From: Pseudomonadota bacterium | GTDB taxonomy: Bacteria > Pseudomonadota > Gammaproteobacteria > Xanthomonadales > Xanthomonadaceae | Assembly: GCA_029560515.1 (NCBI GenBank) | Contig: JAKQKT010000153.1 | Span: 1-41,462 of the forward strand | Length of the DNA stretch: 41,462 nt | Reading direction: 5' to 3' | In this document: positions 1-5,960 of the stretch, in pieces | Layout of the letters: every line of letters starts with the position of its first letter | Numbering within the stretch: position 1 is the first letter of the stretch | The notes under the pieces: model-generated | What the model was told of the DNA's origin: nothing | What the model saw: the letters and a program-made list of their open reading frames with translations, nothing else | Databases searched by the model: none | Position numbers and translations under genes: made by a program

Positions 1-658
1 CCAGCATGGTTTCCGGACGCGTGGTCGCCACGACCAATGAACCCGAACCATCGGCAAGCGGGTAAGTGATCGACCACATCTTGCCGTCTTCTTCCTCGCT
101 GATCACTTCCAGATCGGAAATCGCGGTTTTCAATACCGGATCCCAGTTCACCAGTCGTTGGCCGCGATAGATCAAGCCCTGTTCGTGCAGCTTTACGAAA
201 GTTTCGATCACAGCCTGCGACAAACCTTCGTCCATCGTGAAGCGTTCGCGAGTCCAGTCGCCGGAAGTTCCCATGCGGCGCATCTGGCGCGTAATGGTGT
301 CGCCGGATTCCTTTTTCCATTCCCAGACTTTCTCGATGAACTTGTCGCGACCGAGATCGTCGCGGGTCAGGTTTTCACGGGACAGGTTTCTGCCGACCAC
401 CATTTCGGTCGCGATGCCGGCATGGTCGGTGCCGACCTGCCACAAGGTATCGAAACCGCGCATGCGGTGATAACGGATCAGGGCGTCCTGCAAGGTGTGC
501 TGGAACGCATGGCCCATGTGCAGGGTGCCGGTCACGTTCGGTGGCGGCAACATGATGGTGTAGGGCTCGCCTTTGCCGGATGGCTTGAAGCAGCCGGTGC
601 TTTCCCAGTGTTGATACCACTTGGTTTCGAAAGTGCTGGGCTCGTAACTTTTTTCCAT
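1..658 (-). CDS. valS: Valine--tRNA ligase, N-terminal part (runs off left edge)
   Basis: This minus-strand reading frame starts at the ATG at 658 and is still open at base 1, so about 219 N-terminal residues are present. The protein begins [19 protein letters not shown], as ValRS proteins do. It carries the class I aminoacyl-tRNA synthetase signature [13 protein letters not shown], the ATP-binding HIGH motif in its HMGH form. The visible end enters the region leading to the editing domain (TTRPETMLG). ValRS charges tRNA-Val in the cytoplasm and hydrolyses misactivated threonine. A purine-rich stretch lies about 10 bases ahead of the ATG. The gene is divergent from gcvT. The KMSKS motif and the C-terminus lie outside the window. 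The family call is firm. Confidence 0.96.
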   Translation of the reverse strand, partial: MEKSYEPSTFETKWYQHWESTGCFKPSGKGEPYTIMLPPPNVTGTLHMGHAFQHTLQDALIRYHRMRGFDTLWQVGTDHAGIATEMVVGRNLSRENLTRDDLGRDKFIEKVWEWKKESGDTITRQMRRMGTSGDWTRERFTMDEGLSQAVIETFVKLHEQGLIYRGQRLVNWDPVLKTAISDLEVISEEEDGKMWSITYPLADGSGSLVVATTRPETML

Positions 659-752
659 GGGAAATGCTCTCGCCAGGGATAAGCCGGCATTGGGGTATAA
701 AGGGATGCCACATCTTACCAAACCAAGGTTTTTGGCGCGAATCAAGGACGCC

Positions 753-808
753 AGGACCGACGGAAGTCGGGATCGTCGCGCAGGCTTATCCCGACTTCCT
801 TCGGTCCT
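753..808. repeat. REP-like palindrome between valS and gcvT
   Basis: Two 21-base arms (753-773 and 788-808) are reverse complements with one mismatch and enclose a 14-base loop. The arm core GACCGACGGAAGTCGGGA resembles the arm of the palindrome at 3882-3935 (GAGCGACGGCAGTCGCGA), so both probably belong to one dispersed REP family. There is no T-tract, so it does not look like a dedicated terminator. It sits in the divergent promoter region of valS and gcvT. Confidence 0.75.
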
Positions 809-853
809 GCATCGGTCCTACGTACTTATATGTATAGAAGACTCGGATTGGAC

Positions 854-867
854 GAGGTGCGATAATG
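854..867 (+). promoter_or_regulatory. Shine-Dalgarno-like GAGGTG with ATG 33 bases before the family-predicted gcvT start
   Basis: GAGGTG at 854-859 is followed five bases later by an ATG (865) in frame with gcvT. Using it would add 11 residues ([11 protein letters not shown]) not expected in GcvT. The ATG at 898, which fits the family N-terminus, has no clear ribosome site. The true start is therefore ambiguous: the upstream ATG may be the real initiator, or the GAGGTG may be coincidental. Confidence 0.4.
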
Positions 868-897
868 CATATCTTTGTAGCCGCCGGAATATCTTCA

Positions 898-1989
898 ATG
901 AGCAAGCAAACGATTTATAACGCCAGCCACCGTGCGCTGAATGCCAAGATGGTCGACTTCGGTGGTTGGGACATGCCGATTCATTACGGCTCGCAGATGG
1001 ACGAGCATCATCAGGTCCGCAAGGATGCCGGCATGTTCGATGTTTCGCATATGACCGTTGTGGATCTACATGGCGAGCAAGTGCGCCCGTTTCTGCGCAA
1101 GCTGGTGGCCAACTCCGTGGACAAGCTGAGCAAATCCGGCAAGGCTTTGTATTCCTGCATGCTTAACGAGAACGGCGGCGTGATCGACGACTTGATCGTC
1201 TATTACATGAGTGAATCCTATTTCCGCGTCGTGGTGAATGCCGCGACTCGCGACAAGGACATGCCGTGGATTGAAAAACATGCAGCCGACTTTGGCGTGA
1301 AGGTAACCGAGCGCCATGACCTGGCGATGGTGGCCGTGCAAGGGCCCAATGCCCGCGAAAAGGTCATGAGCCTGCTTTCTCCGGAAGCTGCGAAAGCTTG
1401 CGGCAAGCTCGGCAAGTTTGTCGCCTGCGAAGCCGATGGATTATTCGTGGCCCGCACCGGCTACACCGGCGAAGACGGTTTCGAAATCATGGTGCCGGAA
1501 ACCAAAGCGGTCGAATTCTGGAATCAACTTTTGAATGCCGGTGTAAAACCCGCCGGTCTCGGTGCGCGTGATACCTTGCGTCTGGAAGCTGGCATGGCTT
1601 TGTATGGTCAGGACATGGACGACAGTGTGTCGCCATTCGAAGCCGGTCTTGCATGGACGGTGGCACTGGATGAAGGACGCGACTTCATCGGACGCGCCGC
1701 TTTGGAAAAACAGAAAGTAAATGGCGTGCCAAGACAGACGATTGGTTTGGTCATGGATGAAAAAGGCGTGCTTCGACATGGCCAGCAAGTTTTCACCGCG
1801 AGTGGCGAAGGCGAAATTCTGTCGGGTACTTTCTCGCCGACGCTCGGCAAGGCGATTGCACTGGCGCGCGTGCCGTCCGGCGAGCTTGGCAATGTCAAGG
1901 TGGACATTCGCGGCAAGCGTTTTCCACTCCGTGCCGTGAAGTACCCGTTCGTGCGCGATGGTGCGGCGCAAGAAGGCGTTTTGGTCTGA
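898..1989 (+). CDS. gcvT: Aminomethyltransferase (glycine cleavage system T protein)
   Basis: GcvT transfers the methylene group from the aminomethyl-lipoyl arm of GcvH to tetrahydrofolate and releases ammonia. From ATG 898 the protein has 363 residues, normal for the family. The N-terminus ([20 protein letters not shown]) and the stretch [18 protein letters not shown] are hallmarks of bacterial Gcv[21 protein letters not shown], typical of the folate-binding part, follows in the middle, and a C-terminal barrel domain ends the protein. I chose 898 by comparison with the family, although ATG 865 has the better ribosome site. gcvH follows 108 bases downstream in the same direction, so the two may be co-transcribed. 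No glycine riboswitch was recognised upstream. Confidence 0.95.
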   Translation: MSKQTIYNASHRALNAKMVDFGGWDMPIHYGSQMDEHHQVRKDAGMFDVSHMTVVDLHGEQVRPFLRKLVANSVDKLSKSGKALYSCMLNENGGVIDDLIVYYMSESYFRVVVNAATRDKDMPWIEKHAADFGVKVTERHDLAMVAVQGPNAREKVMSLLSPEAAKACGKLGKFVACEADGLFVARTGYTGEDGFEIMVPETKAVEFWNQLLNAGVKPAGLGARDTLRLEAGMALYGQDMDDSVSPFEAGLAWTVALDEGRDFIGRAALEKQKVNGVPRQTIGLVMDEKGVLRHGQQVFTASGEGEILSGTFSPTLGKAIALARVPSGELGNVKVDIRGKRFPLRAVKYPFVRDGAAQEGVLV

Positions 1990-2097
1990 GCGTTCTAATC
2001 CAGGCAGAAAATAAATAGTCGCGACAGCTGAAACCTGCCGCAACAATCGTTAAACTATTCCCATACTTCCCGCCCCCCACAACCTAGAGATACTGCC

Positions 2098-2493
2098 ATG
2101 AGCGAAATTCCAGGCGATTTGAAATTCCTTAAATCCCACGAGTGGGCCCGCGTAGAAGACAACGGCAAAGTCACCGTCGGAATTTCCGATCACGCTCAAG
2201 GCCTGCTGGGTGACTTGGTCTATGTCGAACTCCCCAGCGTTGGCGATACCGTTACGATGGGCAATGCATCTGCGGTTGTCGAGTCGGTAAAAGCGGCGTC
2301 GGATGTGTATAGCCCGGTGACTGGAACGGTTGTTGCCGTCAATGAAGCCTTGTCCGACAAGCCGGAAACGATCAACGAAGACGCTTACGGTGAAGGTTGG
2401 ATTTTCGTCGTGGAGCCAAGCGAGCTCGAAGAGTTGAACGAATTGCTGTCGCCCGACGACTATGCCGAATTGCTGGAAGACGACGACCACTAA
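2098..2493 (+). CDS. gcvH: Glycine cleavage system H protein
   Basis: GcvH is the lipoyl carrier that shuttles the aminomethyl intermediate between GcvP and GcvT and is reoxidised by dihydrolipoamide dehydrogenase. The product has 131 residues, the usual length. [10 protein letters not shown] near the N-terminus, the domain core [20 protein letters not shown], and the lipoylation site ESVKAASD with Lys65 as acceptor are all visible. The C-terminus is acidic (LLEDDDH). It lies 108 bases behind gcvT and is followed by a strong intrinsic terminator at 2524-2551. gcvP, the decarboxylase, is not in the window. Confidence 0.97.
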   Translation: MSEIPGDLKFLKSHEWARVEDNGKVTVGISDHAQGLLGDLVYVELPSVGDTVTMGNASAVVESVKAASDVYSPVTGTVVAVNEALSDKPETINEDAYGEGWIFVVEPSELEELNELLSPDDYAELLEDDDH

Positions 2494-2523
2494 TCCGTCA
2501 GCAACACGGAATGCGATGAAACG

Positions 2524-2551
2524 ACCGGCCGCCAAGCGGCCGGTTTTTTTT
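2524..2551 (+). terminator. Intrinsic terminator of gcvT-gcvH
   Basis: An 8-bp GC stem (CCGGCCGC at 2525-2532, GCGGCCGG at 2536-2543) with a three-base loop is followed directly by eight T residues (2544-2551). It lies 31 bases after the gcvH stop codon, exactly where a Rho-independent terminator is expected. Confidence 0.93.
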
Positions 2552-3073
2552 CTACTCGGGAAAATACACCCGCTTAGCTTGGCTGCAGCAATGAGCCGAC
2601 AGCCTAGCCTAAGATGTTGAGGTGATGAAAATGGATGCCGAATATCCATCGTCACCATGCAGGCGGATCGAAACAGGAGACTGAAATGCTTCTTCGCAGA
2701 TCCGGGTTTCAAGCTCCGAAAACAAGTTTTACGAGTTGGTTTTTATGTCAGTCGCCTTGCAACGGCATTTGCTTGGCATGAAAATTCGGCTGAAAAAGCT
2801 GCGCAGTTTTGCCATTTCGACTTGGAAAAATAAAAAAATCTTCGCTGTTCGATTTAACCTGGGTTCGGCATGTTTCTGCAAAACATTTTTATGCACGCGC
2901 AGCTCGGTTTTTGCATCGGAGAAAAACAGGTGGCGCTGAAAGCCGCGTAATTGCTGCGTTTTATTTTTCCGGTTGCGGAATTTGGCAAATTCGAATGTCG
3001 GCAAATCGTTTTCTGCACTAGCACAAAATCATTCCTGCGGGATGACGGTACGTGATTATTTTTATCAAAGGTG
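2552..3073. other. Gene-poor interval between gcvH and a candidate small RNA gene
   Basis: About 520 bases without a convincing gene and visibly more AT-rich than the surroundings. Two things stand out. A two-part stem-loop spans 2621-2656: GGTGA/TCACC outside and ATGGAT/ATCCAT inside. A 31-codon frame (ATG 2686 to TGA 2781) follows an AGGAG at 2675-2679, and its stop overlaps another ATG at 2779 that opens a 53-codon basic frame ending at 2939. Neither small frame resembles a family I know, and both could be chance. Confidence 0.4.
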
Positions 3074-3102
3074 TTGACAAGTGAAAAACACCTGATTAGC
3101 TT
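3074..3102 (+). promoter_or_regulatory. Sigma-70-type promoter ahead of a candidate small RNA
   Basis: A perfect -35 hexamer TTGACA occupies 3074-3079. With a 17-base spacer the -10 position is TAGCTT (3097-3102); a 16-base spacer gives TTAGCT. Transcription would start near A3109. The nearest downstream coding sequence is over 330 bases away and separated from it by an intrinsic terminator, which suggests a short non-coding transcript. Confidence 0.6.
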
Positions 3103-3108
3103 TCGCCC

Positions 3109-3291
3109 AACAAAGACTTTCTGCGGAAACGAGTGATAACAGTTCAGCCAACAAATCGCATTACCGATCGGGCCTTTGCCCGGGATGTCGATTCTCCGGT
3201 CGCTGGCTTCGTTTCCTCCAAAAAACAGATCGCATCCTGCAGGGTGCCGAACTTCCAATGCGCTCAAACCGGGTCCGGTTTGGGCGTTTTT
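3109..3291 (+). ncRNA. Candidate structured small RNA, about 180 nt
   Basis: The interval lies between a consensus -35 promoter (3074-3102) and a very strong intrinsic terminator (3261-3291), with no plausible coding frame inside. The predicted transcript folds: GGAAACGA (3125-3132) pairs with TCGTTTCC (3209-3216), enclosing ACCG/CGGT (3163-3166 with 3197-3200) and a CGGGC-CTTT-GCCCG hairpin (3169-3182). I could not match it to 6S RNA, tmRNA, RNase P RNA or another standard family by eye. It could be a trans-acting regulator or a terminated leader. Promoter, fold and terminator are seen; the function is unknown. Confidence 0.55.
3261..3291 (+). terminator. Strong intrinsic terminator of the candidate small RNA
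   Basis: A 12-bp stem with one G-T wobble pairs 3261-3272 with 3275-3286 and is followed by five T residues (3287-3291). No coding sequence ends just upstream of it, so it is best explained as the end of a non-coding transcript. Confidence 0.9.
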
Positions 3292-3350
3292 ATTGAACGA
3301 CATATTCGCAATGCGACCGCATTGCCATCCAATCTACTGCAGGGCTTCGG

Positions 3351-3387
3351 CACTGCGGCAGTTCACCGCGGAAATGTTTCCGCAGTG
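3351..3387 (+). promoter_or_regulatory. Two competing hairpins upstream of the histone-like gene
   Basis: CACTGCGG (3351-3358) can pair with CCGCAGTG (3380-3387). The inner palindrome GCGGAAATGTTTCCGC (3368-3383) uses part of the same downstream arm, so the two stems exclude each other. They lie 57 bases before the start codon at 3444 and could act in the mRNA leader or as an operator. The mutual exclusivity is seen; regulation is inferred. Confidence 0.35.
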
Positions 3388-3443
3388 GTGTACTAACTGG
3401 GCTTTACCTAAGCGTTATCTAGCCAACTGACGAGGAGTTGACC

Positions 3444-3767
3444 ATGGCAACTAAGAAAGCTGCAAAGAAGCCGGCCAAAAAGGCCGCAAAGAAAGCTGTA
3501 AAGAAAGCTAAACCGGCCGCTAAAAAAGCCGCTAAAAAACCAGCCGCCAAAAAAGCCGCTAAAAAAGTAGCTAAAAAAGCCGCTAAGAAACCAGCTGCCA
3601 AAAAAGCCGCCAAAAAAGTAGCTAAAAAACCAGCTGCCAAAAAAGCCGCTAAAAAAGTAGCTAAAAAACCAGCTGCCAAAAAACCAGCTGCAAAGAAAAA
3701 AGCTGCGAAGAAGCCTGCCAAGAAAAAGGCTGCTGCTCCAGCTGCACCTGCTGCACCTGCGATGTAA
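3444..3767 (+). CDS. Histone H1-like lysine/alanine-repeat protein
   Basis: The 107-residue product is almost wholly Lys, Ala, Pro and Val arranged as KAAKK, KPAAKKAAKK and KVAKK repeats, with a short neutral Ala/Pro end (APAAPAAPAM). Such tails occur in bacterial histone H1-like proteins and in the C-terminal part of Pseudomonas AlgP. They bind DNA non-specifically by charge and are thought to affect nucleoid compaction and transcription. No globular domain precedes the repeats. The start is the ATG at 3444, which has GAGGAG (3432-3437) six bases upstream; a TTG two codons earlier is less likely. The repetitive DNA makes length variation between strains plausible. The gene stands alone and is followed by hairpins at 3789-3821 and 3848-3873. 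Confidence 0.88.
   Translation: MATKKAAKKPAKKAAKKAVKKAKPAAKKAAKKPAAKKAAKKVAKKAAKKPAAKKAAKKVAKKPAAKKAAKKVAKKPAAKKPAAKKKAAKKPAKKKAAAPAAPAAPAM
3511..3700 (+). repeat. Tandem coding repeats of the KAAKK type
   Basis: Within the histone-like gene, near-identical blocks built from AAAAAAGCCGCT, AAAAAAGTAGCT and AAAAAACCAGCTGCC recur head to tail, always in whole codons. This arrangement can expand or contract by slippage or recombination without shifting the frame. Confidence 0.8.
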
Positions 3768-3788
3768 TTTCGCAAGCAACAGTCCTGA

Positions 3789-3821
3789 ATCTCTCCCTGT
3801 GTTGCCCAGTCGGGGAGAGAT
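3789..3821 (+). terminator. Hairpin after the histone-like gene
   Basis: ATCTCTCCC (3789-3797) pairs perfectly with GGGAGAGAT (3813-3821) across a 15-base loop. It starts 22 bases after the stop codon but has no T-tract, so it may stabilise the 3' end rather than terminate. A better terminator follows at 3848-3873. Confidence 0.5.
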
Positions 3822-3847
3822 CATTTCCAGGATTGCCTGCAGATTTC

Positions 3848-3873
3848 AAAAAAGCGCCGAAAGGCGCTTTTTT
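3848..3873. terminator. Bidirectional intrinsic terminator
   Basis: AAAAAAGCGCC (3848-3858) and GGCGCTTTTTT (3863-3873) form an 11-bp stem with a GAAA loop. The A and T tracts give terminator shape on both strands. It suits the convergent arrangement of the histone-like gene and the serine hydrolase gene (minus, ending at 3940). Confidence 0.88.
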
Positions 3874-3881
3874 ATTGGCTG

Positions 3882-3935
3882 GTAGGAGCGACGGCAGTCG
3901 CGACAGTGACAGATCGCGACTTCCGTCGCTCCTAC
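3882..3935. repeat. GTAG-type REP palindrome
   Basis: GTAGGAGCGACGG at 3882-3894 is matched by CCGTCGCTCCTAC at 3923-3935, and the inner arms AGTCGCGA and TCGCGACT extend the pairing. REP elements beginning with GTAG are known from Stenotrophomonas and relatives, where RAYT transposases are thought to mobilise them. It lies between convergent genes, a usual place for REPs. Confidence 0.8.
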
Positions 3936-3939
3936 AATT

Positions 3940-5196
3940 TCAATCCGCGCCAACCTCGTCGCTGACCGGACCCAAATCTTCGAGGCCGAGCCAGTTGCGT
4001 TTTGGCAGACCCAGCGCTTCATCGAAGAAGGTCGGCATCAGGCCGGATGGCATGGCCGATGCCGAATTCCATAGCACGACGATCCCGATATCCTGATCAG
4101 GCAAGAAAGCGATCAGGCCACGAAAGCCGCGCACGGCTCCACCATGGAAAATCATGGTGCGGCCACTGTAATTCATGACCCGCCAGCCCAGGCCGTAATA
4201 GGCATTGTTCAGACGTTCACTGCGCCAGCCCGAAGATCGGATTTCGCCGGGTGTTGCGACTTGCGGGGTGTGGATTTCATTGAGCACTTCTTTTGAGAGT
4301 ACGTCGGGACGATGCCCCAGCTGAGCCCGCAGCCATTGAGCCATATCCTGGATGCTGGCATTCACGCCCGCAGCAGGCGCCACCCGATAAAAATTCTCGT
4401 TGGGTGCGATAGGTAACCAGCCGCCCTTGCCACGGACATGGGGTTTTGCCCAGGAGGCACTCGACATCAAACCGTCGAGACCATAGCTGGCATTGCTCAT
4501 TCCCAGAGGGACAAAAATCCGCTTTTCGACCTGATGCGGATAGAAATCGCCCGTTGCCGCGAAGGTAAGATCGCCGATCAGGCTATAGGCAATATTCTGA
4601 TAACCGTAGCAGTCGCCGGGTGAGCAGGTCATTGGTGCGTCCGACAAGCGCTCGGCAATCAATGCATAGGGTTGGTCACCGGCCAGTGCGCCGTCATAAG
4701 TATGATCACGCAAACCGACACGGTGACTGAGTACGTCGCGTACGGTTACCGTGGTGCCACTGGCGAAATCCTTCAGTTTGAAAGCAGGCAGCTGATTGAT
4801 GATGGGCGAATCCCAGCTCATCGCCCCTTCTTCGACCAACTGTCCGCTCAGCGTGCTGGCAAAACCTTTCGACAAGGAAGCAAGGCGAAACACCGTGTAT
4901 GGCATGACCGGGCTGCCTTGCTGGCTGTCGGTAAGGCCGTAGCCTTTCATCGAGATTATCTGGCCGTCTTGAACGATCGCCATCGACAGACCCGGCAAAT
5001 TTTTTTCCGCCACCAGACGTTGTGCCAATGATTCGATATTACGAGCGTTGGCGCTTTGATCCGCCAATGCACCCGGTCGTTTCACGATCGGTTTTGTGGC
5101 GACTCCGCTGGGTGCATCAGCGAGGCGAGGTTGCCCGGGCACTAACAGGGCAAGGCCGAATACTGAAGCGAATAAGCTGATTTTCATGGCTTTCAT
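3940..5196 (-). CDS. Exported serine hydrolase of the class C beta-lactamase family
   Basis: The 418-residue protein starts with a basic-hydrophobic signal sequence (MKAMKISLFASVFGLALL) and is probably periplasmic. It has the catalytic SxxK tetrad Ser107-Leu-Ser-Lys110 (FRLASLSKGF), a YxN-type motif in CYGYQN, and HGG in FHGGAVRGF near the C-terminus in place of KTG. This is the pattern of the beta-lactamase/transpeptidase-like family (PF00144), which includes esterases, D-aminopeptidases and peptidoglycan-acting enzymes. Substrate cannot be told from sequence, and resistance should not be assumed. A second ATG three codons in is an alternative start; neither has a strong ribosome site. It is divergent from lemA. 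Confidence 0.88.
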   Translation of the reverse strand: MKAMKISLFASVFGLALLVPGQPRLADAPSGVATKPIVKRPGALADQSANARNIESLAQRLVAEKNLPGLSMAIVQDGQIISMKGYGLTDSQQGSPVMPYTVFRLASLSKGFASTLSGQLVEEGAMSWDSPIINQLPAFKLKDFASGTTVTVRDVLSHRVGLRDHTYDGALAGDQPYALIAERLSDAPMTCSPGDCYGYQNIAYSLIGDLTFAATGDFYPHQVEKRIFVPLGMSNASYGLDGLMSSASWAKPHVRGKGGWLPIAPNENFYRVAPAAGVNASIQDMAQWLRAQLGHRPDVLSKEVLNEIHTPQVATPGEIRSSGWRSERLNNAYYGLGWRVMNYSGRTMIFHGGAVRGFRGLIAFLPDQDIGIVVLWNSASAMPSGLMPTFFDEALGLPKRNWLGLEDLGPVSDEVGAD

Positions 5197-5303
5197 GAGT
5201 CGCAGAAGATGCGTATGCTGGGGCGTTGGGTTATTTTACTCCGCGTGGCGGTATTTCACCTGAACATTTCTAGAGACATATTTCACATTACCGGGAGAGT
5301 TTT

Positions 5304-5894
5304 ATGGGTATATCCGTCTTAGTGTTGCTGCTTGTCGTCGTTATCGCCGGATTCATGATCGTCGGCATCTATAACGGTCTGGTGACTTCCCGCAATGCTT
5401 ATAAAAACGCGTTTGCACAAATTGATGTGCAATTGAACCGTCGCTATGACCTGATCCCGAATCTGGTCGAAACCGCCAAAGGCTACATGGCGCACGAACG
5501 CGAAACGCTCGAGGCCGTGATCCAGGCGCGCGCAGCCGCTGTGAGCGGTTTGAAGGCAGCCAGTGCCAATCCAGGCGATCCGAATGCGATGGCGCAACTG
5601 GCAAATGCCGACCAGGGTTTGACCGGTGCATTGAGTCGCCTGATGGTGGTCAGCGAATCCTATCCGGATTTGAAAGCGAACCAGAACATGATGCAGCTCT
5701 CGGAAGAACTGACATCGACCGAGAATCGCGTGGCTTTCGCACGCCAGGCTTATAACGATTCGGTGATGGGCTATAACAACAAGCGTGAAGTCTTTCCCTC
5801 GAATATCATCGCGGGCATGTTCAACTTTGCGGCCGCGTCCCTGCTGGAAATCACCGAGCCGGCCAAACGCGAAGCTCCGAAAGTCTCGTTCTGA
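5304..5894 (+). CDS. lemA: LemA family protein
   Basis: The 196-residue protein has one N-terminal membrane helix (residues about 3-24) followed by the LemA signature NAYKNAFAQIDVQLNRRYDL and IPNLVETAKGYMAHERETLE, then a long helical body. LemA proteins are widespread membrane-anchored helical-bundle proteins of uncertain function. They are repeatedly encoded beside membrane metalloproteases or TPM-domain proteins, as here. GGGAGAG stands ahead of the ATG. The M48 protease gene begins 66 bases downstream in the same direction with a hairpin (5904-5927) between them. Confidence 0.95.
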   Translation: MGISVLVLLLVVVIAGFMIVGIYNGLVTSRNAYKNAFAQIDVQLNRRYDLIPNLVETAKGYMAHERETLEAVIQARAAAVSGLKAASANPGDPNAMAQLANADQGLTGALSRLMVVSESYPDLKANQNMMQLSEELTSTENRVAFARQAYNDSVMGYNNKREVFPSNIIAGMFNFAAASLLEITEPAKREAPKVSF

Positions 5895-5903
5895 TCCCGA
5901 TGC

Positions 5904-5927
5904 AAACGCCAGTGAGAACTGGCGTTT
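5904..5927 (+). terminator. Hairpin between lemA and the M48 protease gene
   Basis: AAACGCCAGT (5904-5913) pairs with ACTGGCGTTT (5918-5927) across a four-base loop, followed by TGCTTTG. The T-run is short, so it may attenuate rather than end transcription into the protease gene 33 bases on. Confidence 0.55.
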
Positions 5928-5960
5928 TGCTTTGAAGATCACATTGCCTGGTGCCGAGCC

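Noticed and set aside
659-897. Possible glycine riboswitch upstream of gcvT
   Set aside because: No conserved glycine-aptamer core was recognised; the fold here is explained by the REP palindrome at 753-808.
3109-3291. 6S RNA as identity of the candidate small RNA
   Set aside because: The long closing stem with central bubble expected of 6S RNA could not be drawn, and the gene is not next to the usual neighbour.
3408-3849. Long open frames on the minus strand opposite the histone-like gene, rich in Phe, Leu and Gly
   Set aside because: They are complements of the AAA/GCN-rich repeats and have no ribosome sites; the plus-strand KAAKK protein explains them.
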